From JANWHF01 sp036276235 (GTDB lineage: Bacteria > Planctomycetota > Phycisphaerae > Tepidisphaerales > Tepidisphaeraceae), in assembly GCA_036276235.1 (NCBI GenBank), contig DATBDZ010000486.1:1-35319 (forward strand): 35,319 nt of DNA. The letters run 5' to 3'. The stretch's first letter is position 1, and every line of letters begins with the position of its first letter. The notes beneath the pieces are model-generated. The model worked only from the letters and a program-made list of their open reading frames with translations, was not told the DNA's origin and did no database searches. A program made the translations under genes and the position numbers. Positions 27,202-35,319 of this stretch are shown here, one piece after another.

Positions 27202-27642
27202 ATGTCAAACGACTTTTCACTACCGCCGGAGTTGGAAGAACTCGAGCGACGGATCGGGCGATGCCGGGCGGATGTTCCCGCTGGTGCGCGCGGGGAGATT
27301 TTGGCGGGGGTGCGGGTTGAGCTCGCGAAGCCGCAAGCGGCGTCTTCCAACTCAAGGCGCTGGTGGGCATTCGCGGGAGCGGTCGCTGCGGCGCTGCTGA
27401 TCGGCGCGAATCTTTCGCTTATCGGCGCTTCGGTGACCCGGTTTCTGCCGGAGCAACCGGTTAGCGAAATTTCGAGCTCCTCCGGCATCGTCGCACGAAA
27501 CGGGAACGACGATTGGATCGATGACGATCCGCGCGTGTCCCTTGTTCTATCGTCGCCGCGCAATTTGCCGGCGATTCCGAGTCTTCCTTCCACTGGCCGG
27601 CCTGCCGATTTGGATTTCGGTCCTCAAGGAATCATCCCATGA
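27202..27642 (+). CDS. Single-helix membrane protein, possible anti-sigma factor
   Basis: 146 residues, ATG at 27202. An N-terminal soluble part of about 50 residues (LPPELEELERRIGRCRADVP) is followed by one membrane helix (about 53-76, WWAFAGAVAAALLIGANLSL) and a periplasmic tail of about 70 residues rich in Ser and Pro. Position after an ECF gene and topology fit an anti-sigma factor, but I see no zinc-binding HxxxCxxC motif, so this is a guess from context. The ribosome-binding site GGGAGAAG is the end of a type B repeat. The stop overlaps the next start as ATGA. Confidence 0.55.
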   Translation: MSNDFSLPPELEELERRIGRCRADVPAGARGEILAGVRVELAKPQAASSNSRRWWAFAGAVAAALLIGANLSLIGASVTRFLPEQPVSEISSSSGIVARNGNDDWIDDDPRVSLVLSSPRNLPAIPSLPSTGRPADLDFGPQGIIP

Positions 27643-29567
27643 GCTACGCACTGCTATGGATCGAGCTGTTGGCGATTAGTTTGCTCTGGATCGCGACAAT
27701 TTCCGCGCTGGCGGCGCATGTGAAATGGAAGGGAGATCGGATTCTGCTCGTGTTTGGGCTTGTCGGTTTGCCGTGGTTGATTATGTGGAAGTGGACCACG
27801 ATCAGCCAATGGCTGCCATTCTGGACCGGGCGGGAATATCTGCTGAACTGGCGCTGGTATCCGTGGTACATGGGGACGTGGATCGCCTTGATGATTCTGC
27901 TGGGAGTGTATTGCGTTGTGGTGGGAGTTTTCCTGCTGCGCACGATGCGTCGCCCGGAGCGCGGCCTGGCCCGCATCGTGCTGATGATCGTGCTGGCGTT
28001 GGTTCCGCTGGTGGGATTGGGAGCACTGGTCAATTCGATCGCGCTCATCCGAGTCGAGGAGCGAGTACCCACGCCGTGGTTTGCATATTTTCTTTCACTG
28101 CTGATTGCATGTGTACTGGGTGCCGTGCTGCTGGTGTTTCTGGCGATGCGCCGCCGCGAGCCGGGGATGGGATGGGCGGCGCTACTTTGGCCGCGCGGGC
28201 GGCTGGCGCTGGCGACCATCGTCGCTGTCGCCGTCGGCTTGATGACGCTCTGGAACATGGATCTGGAGATGCGTTCGCGGGCGGCAATGCTGCGTCTCGA
28301 GGCGGGCAACCTGATGCTGTCGGCGTCGCCGCCCGCCGTGGGCGGCTCGGACAACGCCGGCCCGCTTTATATTGCCGCCTTCGCGCGGCTGAATCGGGAG
28401 CATTGGACGATGCTCGAGCCGACACGCGATACACGCACGGCGAGTGAGGCGCAGGCTGGCAAGCCGCCGACCGATCCGCGGCCGCAACAGTGGCTCGGGC
28501 CGTTCCTGTATGTCAAGACCGACCCGTCCGATCCAAATATCGCAGCCCTGCTGGCTCGACACGAGCAAACGATCAAGCTGTTACGCCAGGCAGCGCAGCG
28601 GTCTGTTTGCCGATTCGATGATGAGCGATCTGCTCATGACGACAATGTTTGGCGTGTTGTAGGTCTGATCTATCTGCATGCCCGGTCAGAAGTGTCCCAG
28701 GGGCGCGTTGAATCCGGCCTGTCCGACGTGAACATCCTGTTTCACCTGCGCGATCACTTGGCGCAAGCCAGCGCTGCGCGCTCGTCTTATCTCTGCTCGT
28801 CCGACGAGCTGGCGGCTGTCGATATCCTGCAGGAGGTGCTGCCGCACGTTACGCGCTCCCAGGAGTTGGATGCGCTTGATACAGGCGATGCCTCGGCGAT
28901 CCGACGAATTCTTCGGCGTAGTTATGAAGCGGAAGAGGCGGCGAATCTCGCCCTGCTCAGCGACTACGCGGCCGGGCAGTCGGCGAGCGGGCTCGATCGC
29001 TACCTTGGAAGCGGGGCGTTCGACGTCTTCAAGCGAGAGCCGCAAGCCACGTTGGGACGTTTGTTCATTCTTCCGGGAGATATCGAGCTTTACCGGGAAT
29101 TCATGGGGCGGACCCAGCGCGATGCGATCGATCCCTATTACCAGGTACGCGGAAGAATTGTCGAGCTACATACCTGGTCCAGCGAAGGCCGGCGCAAGAC
29201 GTTCATCGCCTCCTTCCTGGCTCCGCGTATCGGTTCCATGTTTGCGTTCGCGGCCCGCGCCGAGGCGGCGCACGCGGTTGCAACAGCTGCGATAGCGGCA
29301 ACACGCTACAAGCTGGCCCACGGCCGCGCGCCAGAGAAGCTTACCGATCTCCTCTCAGATGAGCTGGACGAAACCCCCAAAGACCCGTTCGATGGGCAAC
29401 CCCTACGAATGACGGTCGTAGACGGCAAATGGACCGTCTACAGCATCGGCCCCGACGGCGTCGACGACGGCGGCAAGATTCGCGCGGGTTGGAAGTCAGC
29501 TGCGCATCGAGACGGCGACAAGGGCGATATCCTCTTCACCCTCGATTCAACGAAGACACCCGGATGA
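27639..29567 (+). CDS. Large membrane protein of unknown function
   Basis: 642 residues. About six membrane helices fill the first 215 residues. A soluble part follows (about 220-640), mostly helical, with Ala-rich segments. The C-terminal 80 residues (AAIAATRYKLAHGRAPEKL, then DPFDGQPLRM and YSIGPDGVDDGG) resemble the pilin-G-like ending common in planctomycete proteins, where DPFxGxPL and SxGPDGxDDGG recur. It overlaps the preceding gene by four bases and is likely co-transcribed with the sigma factor. Family knowledge gives no reaction; a signalling or envelope-sensing role would suit the ECF context. Confidence 0.75.
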   Translation: MSYALLWIELLAISLLWIATISALAAHVKWKGDRILLVFGLVGLPWLIMWKWTTISQWLPFWTGREYLLNWRWYPWYMGTWIALMILLGVYCVVVGVFLLRTMRRPERGLARIVLMIVLALVPLVGLGALVNSIALIRVEERVPTPWFAYFLSLLIACVLGAVLLVFLAMRRREPGMGWAALLWPRGRLALATIVAVAVGLMTLWNMDLEMRSRAAMLRLEAGNLMLSASPPAVGGSDNAGPLYIAAFARLNREHWTMLEPTRDTRTASEAQAGKPPTDPRPQQWLGPFLYVKTDPSDPNIAALLARHEQTIKLLRQAAQRSVCRFDDERSAHDDNVWRVVGLIYLHARSEVSQGRVESGLSDVNILFHLRDHLAQASAARSSYLCSSDELAAVDILQEVLPHVTRSQELDALDTGDASAIRRILRRSYEAEEAANLALLSDYAAGQSASGLDRYLGSGAFDVFKREPQATLGRLFILPGDIELYREFMGRTQRDAIDPYYQVRGRIVELHTWSSEGRRKTFIASFLAPRIGSMFAFAARAEAAHAVATAAIAATRYKLAHGRAPEKLTDLLSDELDETPKDPFDGQPLRMTVVDGKWTVYSIGPDGVDDGGKIRAGWKSAAHRDGDKGDILFTLDSTKTPG

Positions 29568-29573
29568 CAATGT

Positions 29574-29645
29574 CGGGTTGGTGTACTTGCCCACCAGAAC
29601 CTTTTTGCGCACATGCCCATGGTGGGCGAGTACACCCCACCCTAC
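29574..29645. repeat. Palindromic repeat, GTGGGTGTACTC family, copy 2
   Basis: GTTGGTGTACTTGCCCACCA and the inverted ATGGTGGGCGAGTACACCCC followed by ACCCTAC, between the converging membrane-protein gene and the DegT gene. It overlaps the last codon and stop of the DegT gene and may serve as a two-way terminator, although there is no T-run. Confidence 0.8.
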
Positions 29646-30748
29646 TTTAGATACGCCTTGATTGCATCCGCCACCGTCTTCACTTCGGCTTCCGTCAGCG
29701 CCGGGAACATCGGCAGACTCAAAATGCGCTGCGTGTAATCTTCGGTTTTGGGCAGCGGCGGCAAATTGCCATACAGCTCGGTGATCGCGGGCTGCTGATG
29801 ATTGGGCACGGGATAGTGCACTCCGGTTTCGATGCCTTGTTCTTTTAGCGCTTTGCCCAGGCCTTCGCGCGTGTCGTTATTATCCAGGCGGATGACGAAC
29901 ATGTGGTAGACGGTTTCCGTCTGCCCGTCCTTATCGGCCGGCGGGAGGACCAGCCCCTTCACGCCCGCCAACTCGCGGCGATACCACTCCGCGGCGCGGC
30001 GGCGGCCGGCGTTTAGATCATCCAGCACCTTGAGCTGCTCGCGGCCAACCGCCGCCTGGATTTCGTTGAAGCGGAGATTGAAGCCGACCTTCTCGTGAAG
30101 GTATTTGTCCTTGCGGCCATGGTTGCGAAGCATCGTCACCTTGCGGGCGATCTCATCATCCTGCGTCGCGATCGCGCCGCCGTCGCCGTACACCGTCAGA
30201 TTCTTGCTCGGATAAAAGCTGAAGGCGGCGTGCTCGGTGTAGCTGCCGGCGCGCTTACCTTTCCACCTGGCGCCATGCGATTGCGCGCAATCTTCGATGA
30301 TCCACAGGCCATGATCCTTCGCCAGCTTCATGATCGCATCGAGATTCGCCGGGCGGCCATACAGATGCACCGGAAGAATGCCAACTGTGCGCTTGGTGAT
30401 CCGCTTGGCGGCGTCCAGCGGATCGATCGTGTACGTGTCATCGATATCGCAAAAGACGGGCTTGGCCCCGACATGAATCATCGGCTCGATGCTGGGAAAC
30501 GCTGTGAGCGAAGGCACGAGGATTTCATCGCCCGGCTTGAGCCCCTGCGCGATGTGCAGCAGATGAACGGCGGCAGTCCAGGAGGAGGAGAGCACCACAT
30601 GCTTGACCCCAAACCAGGCGGCCAGCTCCTTCTCAAACGCCTTGCTTTCAGGGCCAAGAATATAGTTGCCGCTCTTCACCACTTCGAGAATGCGGCGATC
30701 GATCACTTCACTCTGATAAACCCGCGACAGCGGAATCTTTGCAGCCAT
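29642..30748 (-). CDS. DegT/DnrJ/EryC1 family aminotransferase
   Basis: 368 residues, preceded by a canonical AGGAGG seven bases before the ATG. PLP-dependent sugar aminotransferase fold: the phosphate-binding SSSWTAAVHL (53-62), Asp153 in IIEDCAQSHGA (150-160) to pair with the PLP nitrogen, and Lys182 in FYPSKNLTVYGDGG as the Schiff-base lysine. The C-terminus has the usual ETGVHYPVPNHQQPAI. Such enzymes transfer an amino group to a keto-sugar nucleotide in surface polysaccharide or antibiotic-sugar pathways; some make other amines. No sugar-nucleotide partner genes are adjacent, so the substrate is unknown. Confidence 0.92.
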   Translation of the reverse strand: MAAKIPLSRVYQSEVIDRRILEVVKSGNYILGPESKAFEKELAAWFGVKHVVLSSSWTAAVHLLHIAQGLKPGDEILVPSLTAFPSIEPMIHVGAKPVFCDIDDTYTIDPLDAAKRITKRTVGILPVHLYGRPANLDAIMKLAKDHGLWIIEDCAQSHGARWKGKRAGSYTEHAAFSFYPSKNLTVYGDGGAIATQDDEIARKVTMLRNHGRKDKYLHEKVGFNLRFNEIQAAVGREQLKVLDDLNAGRRRAAEWYRRELAGVKGLVLPPADKDGQTETVYHMFVIRLDNNDTREGLGKALKEQGIETGVHYPVPNHQQPAITELYGNLPPLPKTEDYTQRILSLPMFPALTEAEVKTVADAIKAYLK

Positions 30749-30819
30749 GTGTGCCTCCTTGCGAGCAGGGGGAGATTATCGCGGAAAAGGAATAAGTTGC
30801 TAGTTGCGATCGGAGGATC

Positions 30820-30925
30820 GGTCATTGGTCATTGGTCATTTGTCATTTGTCATTGGTTTGTCGTCACTTGCTATGTCGTGGATCAAGATCCTCGGACAAA
30901 TGACCAATGACAAATGACCAATGAC
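30820..30925. repeat. Heptad hairpin between purL and the DegT gene
   Basis: The left arm is GGTCATT three times plus TGTCATT twice (30820-30854). The right arm is ACAAATG/ACCAATG alternating, four units (30896-30925). The arms are reverse complements around a 40-base centre. The left unit, in another phase TTGGTCA, equals a known heptanucleotide repeat of filamentous cyanobacteria (STRR). It lies between two minus-strand genes. Confidence 0.85.
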
Positions 30926-30937
30926 AACGTCCCCGAA

Positions 30938-33900
30938 CTACCAATCCAACGTCCCTCGCCACGCCTTTGTCATTTCTTCCACGAACAGATGTGCATGAAC
31001 CTTTTGCACCCGGTCCGGCGACAGCGACGCGATTTGCAATTGCGGCGTCGAGGAAGTTTTGCCGATTTCGATCAGCTTTGCGCCGCGCGATTTGAGCAGC
31101 GCGCGAAGATCGTCCTGGGCGGCGAAATAGGTTTCGACGACGTAGCAGCCGACCGTTTCGGCGAAGAGCTGCTCGGCATCCGCCGGCTCAATATCGGCGC
31201 CCAGGCCCGAGGCGATGCACATCTCGGCGACGGCTGTCAGATAGCCGCCCTCGCTGACATCATGGCAGCTTCCGATCATCTCGCGGCGGATGGCGTCGGC
31301 CAGCGCGCGATGCGTCGCGATGCGGTCGGCCAGCGTCGGGCCGCCGGGCATGATCAGCGAAAGGCGGCCATCGCGCGGGTCTTTGAGGTCCATCGTCACG
31401 CACTTTCGCACGTCTTCGATGATGCCGATCGCGCTGATTAGCAGCGTATTGGGAATGCGAATGACGCGGCCGGTTTCGCTGTCGGTGAACTGATTGTGCA
31501 GGCTGTCTTTGCCGCTGATGAACGGGATGCCGTAAGCCAGAGCCGCGTCGCGGCAGGCTTCGCAGGCGCGCACCAGCGTGCCCATCGTCCGCTCATCATC
31601 GACGCTGGGCCAGCAGAAATTATCGAGGATCGCCACCTTCGAAGGATCAGCCCCGACAGCCACGACATTGCGAACAGCTTCATCGATTGCCGCCAGCGCC
31701 ATTTCGTATGGGTCTTCAATCTGCGGCGACAAGCCGCAACCGACGACCACGCCGCGCTGGCTATTCAGCTTCGGTCGCACCACCGAAGCATCCGATGGCC
31801 CGATTTGCAGAGGCCCCGTGAGCGGCTTAATGACCGAGCCGCCCTGCACTTCGTGATCGTATTGGCGGATGATCCAATGTTTGCTGGCCGTATTCGGATG
31901 CGCGAGTTGAGCGAGTAATCGATCGCGAATCGACAACGTGGCACGGGCGTCCCGCCCGTGACTAGCTTGCGGAGCCACGGGCGAGACGCCCGTGCCACTT
32001 TTGGTTTCAGTCACAATCGCCCGCCGCGTCGGCATCGGGATGCCATGGTGAACAAAATCCATTGACATCCGACCGACTTCGTCGCCACGATAGCGAAGAA
32101 TCAGTTGATCGTCCGTCGTCCCGAATTCTCCGATGACGCTCGCCTCGACGTCTTCCGATTCTGACAAGTCGAGCAACTCCCGCAGCTTTTCCTTGGGAAC
32201 GGAAAGCACCATCCGCTCCTGCGCCTCGCTGATCCAGATCTCATCGTAGCGCAGCCCCGCATATTTGAGCGGCACGCGATCCAACTCGACCGCCGCCCCG
32301 ATTTTTTCACCCATTTCGCCGACCGCGCTGGAAAGCCCGCCCGCTCCGCAATCGGTGACGGCGGTAAACAGCCCGCGATCCCGCGCCGCCAGCAAAACAT
32401 CGGCGACCTTTTTCTCCGTGATCGCGTTTCCAATCTGCACCGCATGCGAGAATTCGTCGGCGTGCGTGTCGGTCAATTCCGCGCTGGAAAACGTCGCGCC
32501 ATGAATCCCATCGCGTCCCGTGCGGCCGCCCATGACAACAATCGCATCGCCGGGCTGGGCCGCCTTGTCGATCTTGTCGCGTGGGATCAATCCAACGCAG
32601 CCGCAGAAGACCAACGGATTTCCAAGATAACGATCGTCGAAATAAACAGCGCCGTTGACGGTGGGAATTCCCATCCGATTTCCATAATCGCGGACGCCGG
32701 CGACGATTTGCTGGAGAATGCGCTTGGGGTGGATGACGCCGCGGGGAAGGGAGGAATGCTGAATGCTGATTGCTGAATGCTGATTGGCAGAGGTGGAATC
32801 GGCGAGCGTCTGTGCTGCCTTTCCCGGACCCTGAACCTCGAACCCCGAACCCTTCTCGTAATCGGGATAGGCGACACAGAATACATCCGTATTCGCGACT
32901 GGTTTCGCGCCTAGCCCTGTACCAAGAATATCGCGGATGACGCCGCCGATGCCGGTGGCGCTGCCACCGTAAGGTTCGATGGCGCTGGGATGATTGTGCG
33001 TCTCAACCTTGAAACAGACGGCGTCCGTTTCATCGAATGCGATGACGCCCGCGTTGTCGGAAAAAACTGAGAGGCAAAAATCTGGCGAGCGGTCCGCATT
33101 CCCTTCGTGCCTTCGTGCCTCCGTGCCTTCGTGCCTCCCGCCCCGCATTAGTTCCATCGTGCTCGCAAAAATCGTCTCCTTGATCAGATTCTTGTAACTC
33201 CGCTTCCCGATCGCCTCCCCGCTTTCATCCTGCACTTCCACTTCGACGCCGCTCTTGAGGGTTTTGTGGACGCAGTGCTCGCTCCAGGTTTGGGCGAGGG
33301 TTTCCAGCTCGATGTCGGTCGGCTCGCGGTTTTGCTCGCGGAAGTAATTCTGGATCGCCTTCATCTCCGCCAGCGAAAGGAAAAGATGTCCCTCGCGGCT
33401 GAGCTTCTGAAGCTGCTCATCGGTGAGCTGGCGCAGCGCGACGTGGCGCAGCCTGAATTCGTAGGGATGCCCGCTCTCAAATTTTTGCGGAACGTAGGCG
33501 TCGAAATGGACGGATTCGATGACGCCATTGGCCAGCACGCGATTGGCGATGCGCGCCAGCTCATCGCGGGCGATCTTGCCGTCGATTACGTAAGCCCGCC
33601 CCGTTCGCACCTCGCGCACGTTCAGCCCCATATCGCGCAGAGCCATCTCCGTCGAGGCAGCCACCGGATCCATCACACCGGGCTTGAGATGAATTTCGAT
33701 GCGGCTATGGCCATTACCATTGGCATTGCCGCTCACAAGCTCGGCCGACTCAACAACCGGGTCGGCGAGCAATTCGCGCGCGGCGCGCTGAATCTGCCCT
33801 CGGTCAGCATCGCTATCAATCAAAAAGATGCGGCTGGTGGCGATCGGCCCGACGGTCGCGCCGAACTCCTTAATCTGCTGCCGCACGGCCTGGCCCAGCG

Positions 33901-33964
33901 GATCAGCAGCGGCCTCGCCGCCGCGGGCCGGCGGGTTCGTGCGCACGTCAATGCGGTAAATCAT
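30938..33964 (-). CDS. purL: PurS-PurL fusion, phosphoribosylformylglycinamidine synthase
   Basis: 1008 residues. Makes FGAM from FGAR, ATP and glutamine-derived ammonia in purine synthesis; the glutaminase PurQ must be separate. Residues 1-75 and 88-158 are two PurS-like domains in tandem. The PurL part starts at about 168 and has QTWSEHCVHKTLK (225-237), VETHNHPSAIEPYGGSATGIGG (320-341), an EAQERM block and the DHEVQGGSV region. Compared with the usual layout there are three extra segments, each made of DNA repeats in frame: about 275-293, 369-406 and 655-676. No Shine-Dalgarno is seen; a TAAAAT lies six bases upstream of the ATG. Confidence 0.95.
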   Translation of the reverse strand: MIYRIDVRTNPPARGGEAAADPLGQAVRQQIKEFGATVGPIATSRIFLIDSDADRGQIQRAARELLADPVVESAELVSGNANGNGHSRIEIHLKPGVMDPVAASTEMALRDMGLNVREVRTGRAYVIDGKIARDELARIANRVLANGVIESVHFDAYVPQKFESGHPYEFRLRHVALRQLTDEQLQKLSREGHLFLSLAEMKAIQNYFREQNREPTDIELETLAQTWSEHCVHKTLKSGVEVEVQDESGEAIGKRSYKNLIKETIFASTMELMRGGRHEGTEARRHEGNADRSPDFCLSVFSDNAGVIAFDETDAVCFKVETHNHPSAIEPYGGSATGIGGVIRDILGTGLGAKPVANTDVFCVAYPDYEKGSGFEVQGPGKAAQTLADSTSANQHSAISIQHSSLPRGVIHPKRILQQIVAGVRDYGNRMGIPTVNGAVYFDDRYLGNPLVFCGCVGLIPRDKIDKAAQPGDAIVVMGGRTGRDGIHGATFSSAELTDTHADEFSHAVQIGNAITEKKVADVLLAARDRGLFTAVTDCGAGGLSSAVGEMGEKIGAAVELDRVPLKYAGLRYDEIWISEAQERMVLSVPKEKLRELLDLSESEDVEASVIGEFGTTDDQLILRYRGDEVGRMSMDFVHHGIPMPTRRAIVTETKSGTGVSPVAPQASHGRDARATLSIRDRLLAQLAHPNTASKHWIIRQYDHEVQGGSVIKPLTGPLQIGPSDASVVRPKLNSQRGVVVGCGLSPQIEDPYEMALAAIDEAVRNVVAVGADPSKVAILDNFCWPSVDDERTMGTLVRACEACRDAALAYGIPFISGKDSLHNQFTDSETGRVIRIPNTLLISAIGIIEDVRKCVTMDLKDPRDGRLSLIMPGGPTLADRIATHRALADAIRREMIGSCHDVSEGGYLTAVAEMCIASGLGADIEPADAEQLFAETVGCYVVETYFAAQDDLRALLKSRGAKLIEIGKTSSTPQLQIASLSPDRVQKVHAHLFVEEMTKAWRGTLDW
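31938..31998. repeat. Palindromic repeat inside purL
   Basis: GTGGCACGGGCGTCCCGCCC and the inverted GGGCGAGACGCCCGTGCCAC. It is read in frame in purL as TGVSPVAPQASHGRDARAT, a peptide I recall from many planctomycete gene models as a sign of this repeat. Confidence 0.9.
32754..32855. repeat. Two heptad tracts inside purL
   Basis: Five units of GAATGCT/GATTGCT (32754-32788) and, 39 bases on, four units ACCCTGA/ACCTCGA/ACCCCGA/ACCCTTC (32828-32855). Together with the spacer they lengthen one purL loop by roughly 30 residues. Confidence 0.85.
33102..33133. repeat. 8-bp tandem repeat inside purL
   Basis: Four units CCTTCGTG/CCTCCGTG, a period of eight rather than seven, read on the gene strand as GGRHEGTEARRHEG. 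It lies between the TIFASTMEL and CLSVFSDNAG segments, which are close together in other PurL proteins. Confidence 0.85.
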
Positions 33965-33970
33965 GGAGGG

Positions 33971-33976
33971 ATTTTA
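33971..33976 (-). promoter_or_regulatory. Possible -10 box directly before purL
   Basis: TAAAAT on the minus strand ends six bases before the ATG. That spacing places the start site at or next to the ATG, as in leaderless genes. Confidence 0.35.
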
Positions 33977-34050
33977 GCGATCTGGGAGAGCGTGGAAAGC
34001 GATGGGCAGACGGGACGTTTTTCGCGTACAAATTCGGTTGCGCGCCTTTT

Positions 34051-34160
34051 CTCCCTCCTCCGGTACTCCGGGGGAGGGCAGGGGTGGGGGTTGTGTAGAA
34101 CAAGCGTCTTTCGCACTCGGCCCCCACCCTAACCCTCCCCCGGAGTACCGGAGGAGGGGA
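34051..34160. repeat. Type A palindromic element between purL and the heptosyltransferase
   Basis: Complete element with arms CCTCCGGTACTCCGGGGGAG and CCCCGGAGTACCGGAGGAGG and a centre starting GTTGTGTAGAACAAGCG, the same centre class as the copy at 20030-20137. This is the only type A copy in the window lying wholly between genes. Confidence 0.9.
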
Positions 34161-34182
34161 TAAGACTGCGCTCAACGTAAGC

Positions 34183-35277
34183 TTACACCACAGTCTTCAC
34201 CGGCTCCGATTTCCCCAGCAACCCCATCGCCGCCTCGTAGACCATTGCGGGCGAGACGCGCGTCATGCAGCGATGATCCAGTGGGCAGACTTTTTTCTGG
34301 CATGGGCCGCAGAAGACCTTCACCGCCACCTGCTTCTCTTTGGCGTAATAAATTTCCGTCCACTCGGGGAATGTCGGGCCAAAGATCGTCACCACCGGCA
34401 CATCCATCGCCGCGGCGATGTGGCGCGGGCCGGTGTCGTTGGTGATCATCAGATCACAGCGGCGGACAATCTCCTTGAGCGAGCCGAGCGTCGTCCCCTT
34501 GTTGGAGAGATCCAGCGGCGCGTGCCGCATGTATCGCTTGATTGATTCGATGATCGGCCGCTCGCGCGGGGCGGAGCTGAGGAGAATTGTCGCGTTTTGC
34601 TCGTCGATCAGACGATCGGCCAGCTCGGCAAAATATTCCGGCCGCCAGCATTTGGCCGCGCCGTACTGCGCACCGGGGTTGAGCAAGACCAGCGGCGGCT
34701 GGCCGCTTGAGGCGGGGCGATTTGTCAGCGGCTCCAGCCCGCAGCGCTCAAATACTTCCTGAGCCTCGCGTACTTCAGATGACGTCACGAACAATTCCAT
34801 CTTCAGATCGCGATGGCTCGCGCCCAGATATCGGGCCACGCCCATGTACGATTTGATGATCGGGGTCGGGACGAATTTCCCCTTTTCTTTCACCGGCAGA
34901 AGCTTGTCGGTGAGCAAAAATCCGCGGCCATCGCGCTCGTAGCCGACGACGCGCGGGATGCTTGCCATCTTGCAGACCAGGGCTGTTTTGAAGCTGTTGG
35001 GAAGGAGGATCGCCAGATCAAACTTCGCCGCGCGAAGGCGAGCCGCCAGATCAAACAACCCGCGGCCGGTTTTGGCGTGGCTCTTGCCCGTACGATAAGT
35101 AATGAACTGATCGGCCCAAGGAATGCCGCCATAAAGCGGCTTCACATATCGCCGCATCAGGTAACTGATGTGAGCCGTCGGATAAAGCTGGCGGATGGCC
35201 CGAAGCGTGGGCGTAGCCATGACCGCATCGCCGACCCAATTCGGCTGAACGACAAGAATCTTCTGAAATTCGGACAT
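34183..35277 (-). CDS. waaF: Lipopolysaccharide heptosyltransferase II family protein
   Basis: 364 residues, glycosyltransferase family 9. Opens with ILVVQPNWVGDAVMATPTL (8-26), the WaaF signature. The C-terminal half has LLNPGAQYGAAKCWRPEYF and the ADP-heptose-site region NDTGPRHIAAAMDVPVVTIFGP. Near the end a Cys-rich CGPCQKKVCPLDHRCM is seen. It adds a heptose (or related sugar) to the inner core of LPS at the cytoplasmic side of the inner membrane. No Shine-Dalgarno; TATACT lies 8 bases upstream. The start is close to the window end, so upstream context is missing. Confidence 0.9.
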   Translation of the reverse strand: MSEFQKILVVQPNWVGDAVMATPTLRAIRQLYPTAHISYLMRRYVKPLYGGIPWADQFITYRTGKSHAKTGRGLFDLAARLRAAKFDLAILLPNSFKTALVCKMASIPRVVGYERDGRGFLLTDKLLPVKEKGKFVPTPIIKSYMGVARYLGASHRDLKMELFVTSSEVREAQEVFERCGLEPLTNRPASSGQPPLVLLNPGAQYGAAKCWRPEYFAELADRLIDEQNATILLSSAPRERPIIESIKRYMRHAPLDLSNKGTTLGSLKEIVRRCDLMITNDTGPRHIAAAMDVPVVTIFGPTFPEWTEIYYAKEKQVAVKVFCGPCQKKVCPLDHRCMTRVSPAMVYEAAMGLLGKSEPVKTVV

Positions 35278-35285
35278 CTGGCGGG

Positions 35286-35291
35286 AGTATA
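35286..35291 (-). promoter_or_regulatory. Possible -10 box of the heptosyltransferase gene
   Basis: TATACT on the minus strand, 8 bases before the ATG. The -35 is not clear. Spacing suggests a leaderless message. Confidence 0.4.
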
Positions 35292-35319
35292 GCCGCTTGG
35301 CGGCAAAGGTGCATTCTCC

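Noticed and set aside
26876..29645. GTGGGTGTACTC repeats as intrinsic terminators
   Set aside because: They can form hairpins but lack a following T-run, and related copies occur in varied positions, so a terminator call is not supported.

Overview
The window looks like chromosome of a GC-rich, Gram-negative bacterium with LPS-type envelope genes, most likely a planctomycete of the Phycisphaerae type. This rests on five things: an alternative complex III operon joined to a caa3-type oxidase; a separate partial complex I cluster; an ECF sigma factor followed by a large membrane protein with a C-terminal domain common in planctomycetes; heptosyltransferase and PagL-like genes; and above all a very dense load of short palindromic and 7-bp tandem repeats. 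The taxonomic call is an inference, since no rRNA or tRNA gene is present.

Layout. Positions 63-2600 are accessory: an HNH-nuclease protein converges on a ParD-type antitoxin with a truncated ParE, followed by two domain-of-unknown-function genes. Positions 2621-7657 (minus strand) carry nuoD, an unknown gene, nuoE, a membrane-anchored tyrosine-phosphatase-like gene, a small unknown gene and nuoF. Positions 7803-9298 (minus) hold a two-gene cassette of a nucleotidyltransferase-like protein and a 306-residue partner. An MFS transporter (9483-11045, minus) diverges from the main respiratory operon. Positions 11335-25046 (plus) run actA-actB-actC-actD-actE-actF, a small membrane protein, a SCO copper chaperone and ctaC-ctaD-ctaE-ctaF. 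Most junctions overlap by a few bases or are nearly abutting, so translation is probably coupled. The remainder holds a PagL-like outer-membrane enzyme, an unknown small gene pair, an ECF sigma factor with a putative membrane partner and a 642-residue membrane protein, a DegT-type aminotransferase, a PurS-PurL fusion and a heptosyltransferase.

How the genes work together. NuoD/E/F are soluble-arm parts of complex I, which feeds electrons to quinone. ACIII oxidises quinol and passes electrons through its multiheme and monoheme cytochromes to the fused cytochrome c domain of CtaC, and then to an A2-type heme-copper oxidase. SCO supplies copper to CuA.

The most unusual signal is the repeats. 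At least eight palindrome families and eight heptad/octad tracts are visible. They do not stay between genes: they sit in frame inside purL (three places) and actB (two places), and between the apparent start codon and the signal peptide of both actE and the SCO gene. One also appears to supply the ribosome-binding site of the gene after the sigma factor.
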